Below, piece after piece: positions 56,985 through 64,000 of a DNA stretch of 64,000 bases. The notes under the pieces are model-generated. The model did no database searches. It saw only the letters and a program-made list of their open reading frames with translations, and was not told where the DNA came from. Both the position numbers and the translations under genes were made by a program. The DNA comes from Rubrivivax sp. GTDB taxonomy: Bacteria > Pseudomonadota > Gammaproteobacteria > Burkholderiales > Burkholderiaceae_C. How positions within the stretch are numbered: the first letter of the stretch is position 1; every line of letters begins with the position of its first letter. The stretch is taken from NCBI GenBank assembly GCA_020248945.1, contig JADCGQ010000014.1:1-64000 (forward strand). The letters run 5' to 3'.

Positions 56985-59288
56985 TCAGTTGGCGGCGGTG
57001 AGGCGGCCGAGCGTGCCCGGCTGCACCGTGAGGCGCTTGCCATCGCTGAAGCGCACCTCCAGCGGCGTCTTGCGCGCATTGAAGGCCAGGTAGGTGCGCG
57101 TGCCATCGGGGCGCTTGAACACGGCGTGCAGCGGCGTGTCGGCGGTGATGCTGAAGTCGGGCGTGCCCTTGGCCTCGAGGCTGAGCATGTAGTGCAGCGT
57201 GTAGCTGCGCGACGAGCCGATCTCCACAGAACCCCAGCGCTCCCAGGTCTTCAGCGCCTCGGCCGGATCGGCCAGCGCCAGGTACTTGGCGAAGATGTCC
57301 TGCCAGATGTCCTTCGGCGGCGGCGGGCTGGGCTTCTTGGCGATGCGGTTCCACAGCGCCGTCTCGGCGGGCAAGGTGGCCAGGCTGCGCTTGACGAAGG
57401 CCGGGTCGCGCCCCAGGTAGGTGTGCGCGGTGGTCACGGGCAGCAGGTTGATGCCCTTGATCTGGCGCGGATCGTCGATCCACCAGGTGTCGTGCCGGTA
57501 CATGCCGCCGAAGACCAGGCTGACCTCGGCGTTCTTGTACTCGGGCGCGAAGACGAGGCGGTGGATGTCGAACCAGTAATGGTTGATGGCCTCGATCTCG
57601 TTCGTGTAGAGGTAGATGCCCAGGTCGCGCAGCGCCTTGTTGCCCGTGACTTCACCCCACAGGATGAGCCCGACCCAGGCGTTGATCGACTCCGAGGACG
57701 ACTCGTTGTTGTTGCCGAACTCACCCACGCCGATGCCGTTGGCCCAGGTGTGGGCCTCGTAGGCGTCCCAGTTGCGCAGGAAGGGAAAGTCCGCGCGGCC
57801 GCGCTCGGCGGTGGCAATATCGGCGATCAGCAGCTCGACCATGCCGCCCCAGCGGTCCTTGTCGATCCAGGCCGGGTCGCGCAGGGCCACTTCGGCGGCG
57901 GTGCGGATGAGGTAGCCGTACCAGAAGTGGTGGTCGTTGATCTCGGTGATGGCGAAGAACTCCTCGGGGTAGATCGACACCACCCCGAGCGAGTTGTCGC
58001 GCTGCACGTAGCCGCGGCTGCTGTCGCCGCCCAGCCACTCTTCGGCGCGCTTCTTCAGCATGTCGAGCAGGCGGTCGCGGCGGGCCATGTCGCCCTGCTG
58101 CTCGAAGAGCTCGGCCAGCTTCAGGGTGCGCTGCAGGCCCTTGCCGGCCCAGTAGAAGCTGCGGCTCTGGCGATGCAGTTCGCGGCCGGCGGTCGCGAAG
58201 TCCTTCTCCATGACGTCCTGCAGCTCGGCCTGGCGCGACGAGCCGGTGACGGCAGGCCAGTACGGCACGAAACCGTTGTAGCGGTAGCTGGTCTTGAACT
58301 GCGACGCCGCCAGCAGGCGCAGCTGGCCGCGCACGGTATCGAAGGCCGGCCCCAGGCGGCCCTCGACCGAGGCGTTGCGGAACCACTGGTGCGGGTACAG
58401 GCCGAGCAGCGGCCCGTTGTCCGGCCCTTCCATGACCTGCGTCGTGGCCTTGAAGGTGGTCTCGACCTGGCTGGCCGCCTCGTCGTAGCGCCACTCGACC
58501 CGCGTCTGCCTGATGAAGGCGTAGGCATGCCGCGCGAAGAGCGCCAGCGTCTCGGCCTTGTCGTCGGGCATGGCGGCCACCGACAGGTAGCCCGCGCCTG
58601 CGGGCATCTTTGCGATCCACTCGGTGGGCGACACCGATTCCCAGACCACACCCGTGGGGCCGAAGAGCGCGTACGACTTGGTGCCCACCTTCAGCGCCAG
58701 CGCACGTGCGTCGGCCTGCGCATGCAGGCGCTGGCCGGCCGCGGGAAGGCGCACGCGCAGGTCGCCGCGGGTGACGCGGATCGACGCGTACGGATGGCCG
58801 CGCCCCACGGTGGTGAGCATGTCGTCGGCGCCGCGCGCCATCGAGATGTCGATCGACCAGTCGTCGGCATTCGCCAGCTTGGCCGTGCCGGGCTCGAAGG
58901 CCACCGGCGAGATCAGCAGCGGGTCGCGGTGCGGGTAGCGGATCTCGACGTCCTGGCGCACGCTGTTCACGGCTTCCTTGGACGGCAGCGCGAACTCCAG
59001 CCCCGCGGGCGTGGTCTTCACGGTGATCGGCTGCACGAAGAGGGCTTCGGGCTTGGCGCTGAAGACCAGCGTCGAGTACCACTGGTTGGTGGGCGCCGCA
59101 CGCTTGAGCATGGCCTCGGTGCGGAACGGGGCCGGCGGCACCGCCTTGTCACCCGCCTTCGGGGCCAGGAAGTAGGTGCCGGCGCCCAGCTTCACGGGCT
59201 GTGCCTCGACCCTGGGCGCCACGGCCCACAGAGCCAGGGCGGCCAGGCCGGCCCACCACAAGGGCAGATGAGTGCGCATCCGGTTCAT
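56985..59288 (-). CDS. Secreted endo-1,3-beta-glucanase, family GH81
   Basis: A 767-residue enzyme that cuts inside beta-1,3-glucan chains (laminarin, curdlan, cell-wall glucan) by inversion. A signal peptide (1-29, ending VEA) is followed by the N-terminal beta-sandwich (from TNQWYSTLVF at about 67) and the helical barrel. NDHHFWYGYL (451-460) and NNNESSSE (526-533) are the GH81 catalytic signatures, with the acid Asp in the first and Glu residues in the second. No extra binding module is fused. Start 59288 follows a purine-rich GGGGAAGG; the ATG 3 codons on is an alternative. An operator lies 47 bp upstream. Confidence 0.93.
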   Translation of the reverse strand: MNRMRTHLPLWWAGLAALALWAVAPRVEAQPVKLGAGTYFLAPKAGDKAVPPAPFRTEAMLKRAAPTNQWYSTLVFSAKPEALFVQPITVKTTPAGLEFALPSKEAVNSVRQDVEIRYPHRDPLLISPVAFEPGTAKLANADDWSIDISMARGADDMLTTVGRGHPYASIRVTRGDLRVRLPAAGQRLHAQADARALALKVGTKSYALFGPTGVVWESVSPTEWIAKMPAGAGYLSVAAMPDDKAETLALFARHAYAFIRQTRVEWRYDEAASQVETTFKATTQVMEGPDNGPLLGLYPHQWFRNASVEGRLGPAFDTVRGQLRLLAASQFKTSYRYNGFVPYWPAVTGSSRQAELQDVMEKDFATAGRELHRQSRSFYWAGKGLQRTLKLAELFEQQGDMARRDRLLDMLKKRAEEWLGGDSSRGYVQRDNSLGVVSIYPEEFFAITEINDHHFWYGYLIRTAAEVALRDPAWIDKDRWGGMVELLIADIATAERGRADFPFLRNWDAYEAHTWANGIGVGEFGNNNESSSESINAWVGLILWGEVTGNKALRDLGIYLYTNEIEAINHYWFDIHRLVFAPEYKNAEVSLVFGGMYRHDTWWIDDPRQIKGINLLPVTTAHTYLGRDPAFVKRSLATLPAETALWNRIAKKPSPPPPKDIWQDIFAKYLALADPAEALKTWERWGSVEIGSSRSYTLHYMLSLEAKGTPDFSITADTPLHAVFKRPDGTRTYLAFNARKTPLEVRFSDGKRLTVQPGTLGRLTAAN

Positions 59289-59334
59289 TGCCTTCCCCTT
59301 TTCGTGCAGAGACTGCCTGCGCGGCCATTGTTTG

Positions 59335-59348
59335 TGAAAGCGCTTTCA
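59335..59348. promoter_or_regulatory. LacI-type operator upstream of the GH81 gene
   Basis: TGAAAGCGCTTTCA, a perfect 14-bp palindrome with the central CG typical of LacI-family sites, 47 bp before the GH81 start codon. The -10/-35 elements of this promoter are not clear. It lies 117 bp from the identical site before the porin gene, so a tetrameric repressor could loop between the two. Confidence 0.8.
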
Positions 59349-59434
59349 GATTGATCTCGCGTTTTCCCGGAGGCCCCACCTGCGAATGGCCCGAACCGTT
59401 GAAGGCGCGAGGGTAAATACGCAGCGTGTGTGCG

Positions 59435-59479
59435 TTGACGCGACCACATCGCCGACCGTATTCTCTGAAAGCGCTTTCA
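59435..59479 (+). promoter_or_regulatory. Promoter with LacI-type operator for the porin-GH17-GH30 operon
   Basis: TTGACG (59435-59440), an 18-bp spacer and TATTCT (59459-59464) are followed 1 bp later by the palindrome TGAAAGCGCTTTCA (59466-59479). The layout equals that at 56900-56945. The porin ATG is 34 bp beyond the operator. Confidence 0.8.
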
Positions 59480-59513
59480 ACGCCACCACATCCAGCCCAA
59501 GGTCGCCTGTCCT

Positions 59514-60869
59514 ATGCAGCAAGAACTCATTTCTCCACGAGGTCGCACGGCGCACCGGGCCGAACAGCCGCGACGGCGTCTTCAGCGCTTGCTGCCGGTT
59601 GCGGCCTGCGTGCTCGGCCTGGGCGCCGCCGGCGCGGCGCAGGCCTTCGAGTACGGCCCGTTCAGCCTGACGGGCTTCATCAAGGGCAGCGTGGGCTACG
59701 TGAGCAACGGCTGCGAAGGCTGCCAGCGCGACGCGACCGCGGGCCGCCACTTCGTCTGGGCCGACGACCTGGTGTTCGGTAAGAGGTACGGCAGCCTGAC
59801 GACCGACAGCCTGCAGATCCAGCCCACCCTGGGCGTCAAGTTCGATCTGCCCAAGGGCTTTACCGTGTCGGGCGCCTACTCGCAGCGCTGGCGCGACGGC
59901 GAACCCGATCTGCCGGGCGTGGTCTACGAGCGCAGCGTCACGCTCAAGCACGAGTACTACGGCACCTTCCAGGCCGGCAACTTCCTCTCGCGCGCCTGGA
60001 ACCGCCCCGACTTCCCCTACGCCTCCGACGTTGGGCAGACTGCCTTCAGCGACTCGGGCGCGGCCTACGGCATCCTCACCAAGGCCGTGCGCTACACCTC
60101 GCGCGAGTTGTTCGTCGCCGACGGCAACCTGGTGCTGGAGTTCACCTACGACCAGGGCGACACCAAGTTCAAGCGCAACAAGCCGCAGCTGTTCGAGTTC
60201 TGGGCCCTGTGGGGCCGCGGCCCGCTGCTCGTGGAGGCCATCGTGCAGTCGGCGAAGAACGGTGCGCCGGGGGCGTTTGCCAAGGCGGGCTTCACCGGCC
60301 TGACGCCGTTCCCCGAGCGCGACGACGTGCAGCTCAACGGCAGCAGCCAGGGCGTCTTCCTGCTGCTCGGCAAGTACCAGATCGGCACCGCCTACGAGGT
60401 GTCCGGCGGCCTGCGCTTCAACCGCTGGAGCGGGTCGTACGCCGTGCCGCTCACCACCGGAGCGCTGGCGCAGTGGAACAACCCCTTCAACGTTGACTGG
60501 GGCGGCACCGATGCGAAGGGCGTGCCCAACCCGGGCTACGCCGCACGCTCGACCGACTTCATGCTCGGCCTGCGCAAGTACGTCAACCCGAAGGTCGTGG
60601 CCTACACCGGCCTCACCTACCTGGGCAAGGCGCAGACCGACAACCCCAGCGAGCGAGGCCAGAGCAACTCGGCCCTGTTCGCCACGCTCGGTGCCAGCTA
60701 TGCCGTCGGCGGTGGCCTGAAGCTGTCGGCCTCGCTCAACGCCGTGAGCTACGCCCGCCGCGGCTTCGCGCCGCTGAGCATGCCGGCCCACGATGCCTTC
60801 TCGAACGTCGACTCCCGCGTGGCCAACCGTGGCTATGGCGCGTCGATCGAAGCGAATTACCAGTTCTGA
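59514..60869 (+). CDS. Outer-membrane beta-barrel porin of the glucan locus
   Basis: A 451-residue protein with a signal peptide ending near AAQA (about 42), then alternating amphipathic strands with many aromatic residues, and a C-terminal Phe in ASIEANYQF, the outer-membrane insertion signal. I do not recognise a named porin family with certainty. Placement at the head of an operon with GH17 and GH30 genes, behind the shared operator, suggests it admits beta-glucan oligosaccharides. The N-terminal region before the hydrophobic core is unusually long and basic. Confidence 0.82.
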   Translation: MQQELISPRGRTAHRAEQPRRRLQRLLPVAACVLGLGAAGAAQAFEYGPFSLTGFIKGSVGYVSNGCEGCQRDATAGRHFVWADDLVFGKRYGSLTTDSLQIQPTLGVKFDLPKGFTVSGAYSQRWRDGEPDLPGVVYERSVTLKHEYYGTFQAGNFLSRAWNRPDFPYASDVGQTAFSDSGAAYGILTKAVRYTSRELFVADGNLVLEFTYDQGDTKFKRNKPQLFEFWALWGRGPLLVEAIVQSAKNGAPGAFAKAGFTGLTPFPERDDVQLNGSSQGVFLLLGKYQIGTAYEVSGGLRFNRWSGSYAVPLTTGALAQWNNPFNVDWGGTDAKGVPNPGYAARSTDFMLGLRKYVNPKVVAYTGLTYLGKAQTDNPSERGQSNSALFATLGASYAVGGGLKLSASLNAVSYARRGFAPLSMPAHDAFSNVDSRVANRGYGASIEANYQF

Positions 60870-60884
60870 GTCCGAGGTCCCCTC

Positions 60885-62636
60885 ATGATGTCCACCTGGT
60901 TCCGCGCGCTGCCCCGCGCCCCGCATCGACTCCTGGCCAGCGCCATGACGGTGGCCCTGCTCGGCACCCTGTCGGCCTGCGGGGGTGACAGCGGCGGCTT
61001 CACGCCCACGGCCGTGTCGCAGAGCGATCGCCGCGAACTGCCGCAGGCCTTTGTCACGCGTGCGGCCGTCAACTACTCGCCCTACCGCACCTCGCGCGGC
61101 CCGGCCGACCTCGGCTCCGAGGTCATCACGCCGGCCAACGTGCTGCAAGACCTGCGGCTGGTGCAGGCCACCGGCATCGGCACCATCCGCCTGTTCAGCA
61201 GCCGCGCCTTTGCAGAGACCGTGCTGCGGGTGATCCGCGACAACAACCTCGACCTGAAGGTGCAGCTCGGCTCCTTCCCGGTGCCGCCGACCACCGCCGC
61301 CATCGAGGCCGAGAACCAGGCCGAGATCGAGGCGCAGATCCGCCTGGCCAATGCCTTCCCCGACATCGTGCTCGCGGTCAGCGTGGGCAACGAGAAGCTG
61401 GTGGAGTGGTCGGCCAACCGCATGGACCCGGCCGTGCTGGCGACCTACCTGCGCAAGGTGCGCGCTGCCGTCAAGCAACCCGTGACGATCAACGACAACT
61501 GGCTGTACTGGTCGAAGGTCGACAAGGTGATCGCCGAGTCGGTGGACTTCGCGGCCGTGCACGTCTACCCTTTCCTCGACACCTTCTACGACCCCACCAA
61601 GTACGACTGGCGCCAGAAGTCCGTGCCCGAGGGCCAGCGCGCCCAGGCCATGATCGACGCCACCATCACCGAGGCCAAGAAGCAGTTCGAAGACGCGCGC
61701 GCCGGGCTGGTGAAGTTCGGGCTGGGCTCGATCCCCATGGTCATCGGCGAAACCGGCTGGGCCGCGGTCGACACCAACGGCGGCCCGAGCCTGGCCTTCC
61801 GGGCCCACCCGGTGAACCAGAAGATGTACTTTGACGCGCTGCAGGTCTGGGCCACCCAGGGCCGGCGCGACGTGCAAGGCCCCAAGGCCATCTTCTTCTT
61901 CCAGGCCTTCGACGAGCCCTGGAAGCAGGGCGACGACGGCTGGGGCCTGTTCAACGCCCAGCGACAGGCGCGCTACACCGTGCAGTCGCTCGGCACCTGC
62001 GGCGTGACCTGGGCCTGCGAGCCCGGCACCTACACGCTGGCCAATGCGGTTAAGTGGGTGCTGCCGACGCTGGCCACGCCCGTCACGGCCAACCGCTACA
62101 CGCTGTTCGCCAACTCCGCCACCGCGGGTGAACAGGTGGCCACCGGCCTGCGCTGGGACCCGTTTGCCCTGACCGGCTACCGCGAGTTCGGCGGCGGCCC
62201 GGCCTCGCCCGATGGCGGCGTGCACTTCGAGATCTCGCCCAACCCGGTGGACTTCGGCTGGGGCCTGTTCCTGTACTCCGGCAGCGGTGGGCTCGAGAAC
62301 CTGAGCAACTTCGCGACCGGCCGCCTGAACTTCCAGGTGCGCAGCGACGGCTACCCCGGCAAGATCGAGGTCGGCATCAGCACCGATACCGAAGACCGCG
62401 ACATCCAGGAGGCCTTCCTGCAGATCGCGCCCGGCGAGCTGGGCTACTGCAACAGCGGCAGCTGGTGCAACGTGTCGATCCCTATCTCGGCCTTCCTGGC
62501 CAAGAACCCGAAGCTCGACCTGCGCTACGTGAACTTCCGCTTCATCGTCGCCGACCGCTACAGCTTCACCGGCAAGCCGCTGAACCTGACCGGGCTGCCG
62601 CCGGTGCGCATCGACGGGCTGCACTGGTCGCGATGA
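60885..62636 (+). CDS. Lipoprotein glycoside hydrolase, family GH17 (beta-1,3-glucanase)
   Basis: A 583-residue lipoprotein: signal with lipobox LSAC (Cys32), a GH17 barrel (about 60-375) and a C-terminal beta-rich domain (about 385-583) that may bind glucan. The acid/base Glu170 is in VSVGNEKLVEW and the nucleophile Glu289 in PMVIGETGWAA, as in other GH17 retaining enzymes. It should release short oligosaccharides or act on chain ends in the periplasm or at the outer membrane. It is 15 nt after the porin gene and overlaps the GH30 gene by ATGA. Confidence 0.9.
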   Translation: MMSTWFRALPRAPHRLLASAMTVALLGTLSACGGDSGGFTPTAVSQSDRRELPQAFVTRAAVNYSPYRTSRGPADLGSEVITPANVLQDLRLVQATGIGTIRLFSSRAFAETVLRVIRDNNLDLKVQLGSFPVPPTTAAIEAENQAEIEAQIRLANAFPDIVLAVSVGNEKLVEWSANRMDPAVLATYLRKVRAAVKQPVTINDNWLYWSKVDKVIAESVDFAAVHVYPFLDTFYDPTKYDWRQKSVPEGQRAQAMIDATITEAKKQFEDARAGLVKFGLGSIPMVIGETGWAAVDTNGGPSLAFRAHPVNQKMYFDALQVWATQGRRDVQGPKAIFFFQAFDEPWKQGDDGWGLFNAQRQARYTVQSLGTCGVTWACEPGTYTLANAVKWVLPTLATPVTANRYTLFANSATAGEQVATGLRWDPFALTGYREFGGGPASPDGGVHFEISPNPVDFGWGLFLYSGSGGLENLSNFATGRLNFQVRSDGYPGKIEVGISTDTEDRDIQEAFLQIAPGELGYCNSGSWCNVSIPISAFLAKNPKLDLRYVNFRFIVADRYSFTGKPLNLTGLPPVRIDGLHWSR

Positions 62637-64000
62637 CACCCGCGCCTGCACCGCTGCACTGGGTGCTGAGCGCGCGTGACAGCCGCCACGGCCACGAGCT
62701 GCGCCTGACGGCGCAGCCGCCGCTGCACCCCGCCGCCGACGCGGCCGACCACGCGCGCGCACCGGCGCGGCTGTGGGTGGACAGCACGCGCCGCTTCCAG
62801 CGCCTGGAGGGCTTCGGCGGCGCCTTCACCGAGGCCGCCGCCACCACCTGGCTGAAGCTCTCCGAAGGCCAGCGCGAGGCCGTGCTGCGTGCTTGCTTCG
62901 ACCGCGCCCACGGCCACGGCTACACGCTGTGCCGCGTGCACATGAACAGCTGCGACTTCGCGCTCGGCAACTACGCGCATGTCGAGGCTGAAGGCGACGT
63001 GGCGCTCGAGAGCTTCTCGATCGCGCGCGACCACGAGGCGCTGCTGCCGATGATCAAGGCCGCACAGCGCGTGGCGCCCGAGCCGCTGAAGCTGCTGGTC
63101 TCGCCCTGGAGCCCGCCGGCCTGGATGAAGGACAGCGGCCGCATGAACGACGGCGGCCGTCTGCGCCCCGAGTACCGCGCGGCGTGGGCCCAGTGTTTCG
63201 TGCGCTTCATCCGCGCCTACGAGGCCGAGGGCGTGCCGGTGTGGGGCGTGTCGGTGCAGAACGAGCCCGAGGCGCGCCAGCGCTGGGACTCGTGCCTGTA
63301 CACCGCCGAGGAAGAGCGCGATTTCGTGCGCGACCACCTCGGCCCGGCGCTGCATGCCGCCGGCCTGGGCCACGTGCGCATCGTCGTCTGGGACCACAAC
63401 CGCGACGCCATGGTCGAGCGCGCCAGCATCATCTACGGTGACGCCGAGGCCGCGAAGTACGTCTGGGGCACCGGCTTCCACTGGTACATGGGAGACCACT
63501 TCGAGCACGTGCAGAAGGTGCACGACGCCTGGCCCCACAAGCAGCTGCTGTTCACCGAAGGCTGCCAGGAAGGCGGCCCGCACTGGGGCCGCTGGGAGCT
63601 GGCCGAGCGCTATGCCCGCTCGATGATCAACGACCTGAACCACTGGACGGTGGGCTGGATCGACTGGAACCTCCTGCTCGACGAGCAGGGCGGCCCCAAC
63701 CACGTGGGCAACTTCTGCAGCGCACCGTTGCTGGCCGTGCCGGCCGAGGACGGCGTGCACCCGCAGAGCTCGTACGCCGCCATCGGCCACTTCGCGCGTT
63801 ACGTGCAGCCGGGCGCCGAGCGCGTGCTGTGCGCGGCCACGTGCGAGGCGCTGGAGTGCACGGCCTTCGTCAACCCCGACGGCAGCCTCGCGGTGGTGGT
63901 GCTCAACCGCAGCGAGCACGACATCGCCTTCTCGCTGGCCCTCGACGGCCTGGCGCACGCCACCGACCTGCCGGCCCACGCCATTGCCACCTACGTGCGG
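62633..64000 (+). CDS. Glycoside hydrolase family GH30 (partial, cut by window end)
   Basis: 456 residues are visible without a stop; the family is about 450-500 long, so little is missing. FQRLEGFGGAFTEAA opens the barrel, the acid/base Glu211 is in VSVQNEPEA, and the nucleophile Glu309 is in LLFTEGCQEGG. GH30 enzymes of this type cleave beta-1,6-glucan or beta-glucosides, which would remove the beta-1,6 branches of laminarin-like glucans. No signal peptide is seen, so it may work in the cytoplasm. The ATG (62633) overlaps the GH17 stop. Confidence 0.9.
   Translation, partial: MTPAPAPLHWVLSARDSRHGHELRLTAQPPLHPAADAADHARAPARLWVDSTRRFQRLEGFGGAFTEAAATTWLKLSEGQREAVLRACFDRAHGHGYTLCRVHMNSCDFALGNYAHVEAEGDVALESFSIARDHEALLPMIKAAQRVAPEPLKLLVSPWSPPAWMKDSGRMNDGGRLRPEYRAAWAQCFVRFIRAYEAEGVPVWGVSVQNEPEARQRWDSCLYTAEEERDFVRDHLGPALHAAGLGHVRIVVWDHNRDAMVERASIIYGDAEAAKYVWGTGFHWYMGDHFEHVQKVHDAWPHKQLLFTEGCQEGGPHWGRWELAERYARSMINDLNHWTVGWIDWNLLLDEQGGPNHVGNFCSAPLLAVPAEDGVHPQSSYAAIGHFARYVQPGAERVLCAATCEALECTAFVNPDGSLAVVVLNRSEHDIAFSLALDGLAHATDLPAHAIATYVR

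Noticed and set aside
59346..62762. Minus-strand open frame of 1138 codons
   Set aside because: It lies opposite the porin and GH17 genes, which have clear motifs, and its product is rich in Gly/Ala/Arg/His/Val with no recognisable domain. Long antisense frames are expected at this GC content.

Overview
The window is about 64 kb of GC-rich, almost gap-free chromosomal sequence. It looks like a betaproteobacterium of the order Burkholderiales, probably near the Rubrivivax/Roseateles/Mitsuaria group. The basis is gene order and family content: rpsO-pnp-tpiA-secG-tRNA-Leu-nuoA..N followed by a DUF2818 gene, an iscRSUA-hscBA-fdx operon, an intracellular PHB depolymerase, zapA-6S RNA, and pmbA/darP/mog. 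No phage, insertion sequence, CRISPR array or integrase was seen, and no stretch over about 260 bp lacks a gene or recognisable RNA.

Region 1 (1-24100, almost all minus strand). Read in the direction of transcription it holds rpsO, pnp, a quinone oxidoreductase, tpiA, secG, tRNA-Leu(GAG), the 14-gene complex I operon nuoABCDEFGHIJKLMN, and three small genes (DUF2818, NUDIX, DUF1178) packed onto its end. Many junctions overlap by 1-8 nt. A branched terminator-like hairpin lies between the tRNA and nuoA. Upstream of rpsO are an aminotransferase and an orphan ABC substrate-binding protein.

Region 2 (24200-34700). A small heat-shock protein (+), tsaD, and the iron-sulfur assembly operon iscR-iscS-iscU-iscA-(GNAT)-hscB-hscA-fdx, then uvrB with a low-molecular-weight tyrosine phosphatase. 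A perfect plus-strand intrinsic terminator between fdx and tsaD has no plus-strand gene in front of it.

Region 3 (34700-55200, mixed strands). Metabolic and housekeeping genes: aspartate/aromatic aminotransferase, PHB depolymerase with a palindromic upstream site, rsxB-nth, a coiled-coil protein with zapA and 6S RNA, an EVE protein, two c-di-GMP-type proteins (one degenerate GGDEF, one GGDEF-EAL), rpsU-yqeY, a TRAP transporter, pmbA, darP, mog, cysE, trmJ and suhB.

Region 4 (55279-64000, runs off the right edge). A compact beta-1,3(/1,6)-glucan utilisation locus. It contains a lipoprotein with two copies of a carbohydrate-binding-like module, a secreted GH81 endo-beta-1,3-glucanase, an outer-membrane porin, a GH17 lipoprotein and a GH30 enzyme. 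All three transcription units carry the same 14-bp palindrome TGAAAGCGCTTTCA, a LacI-family type operator, placed just after the -10 box in two of them. The likely order of events is capture and cutting of glucan outside the cell, entry of oligosaccharides through the porin, and finishing by GH17 and GH30. The regulator, inner-membrane transporter and any beta-glucosidase should lie just beyond position 64000. This is the most notable system in the window.
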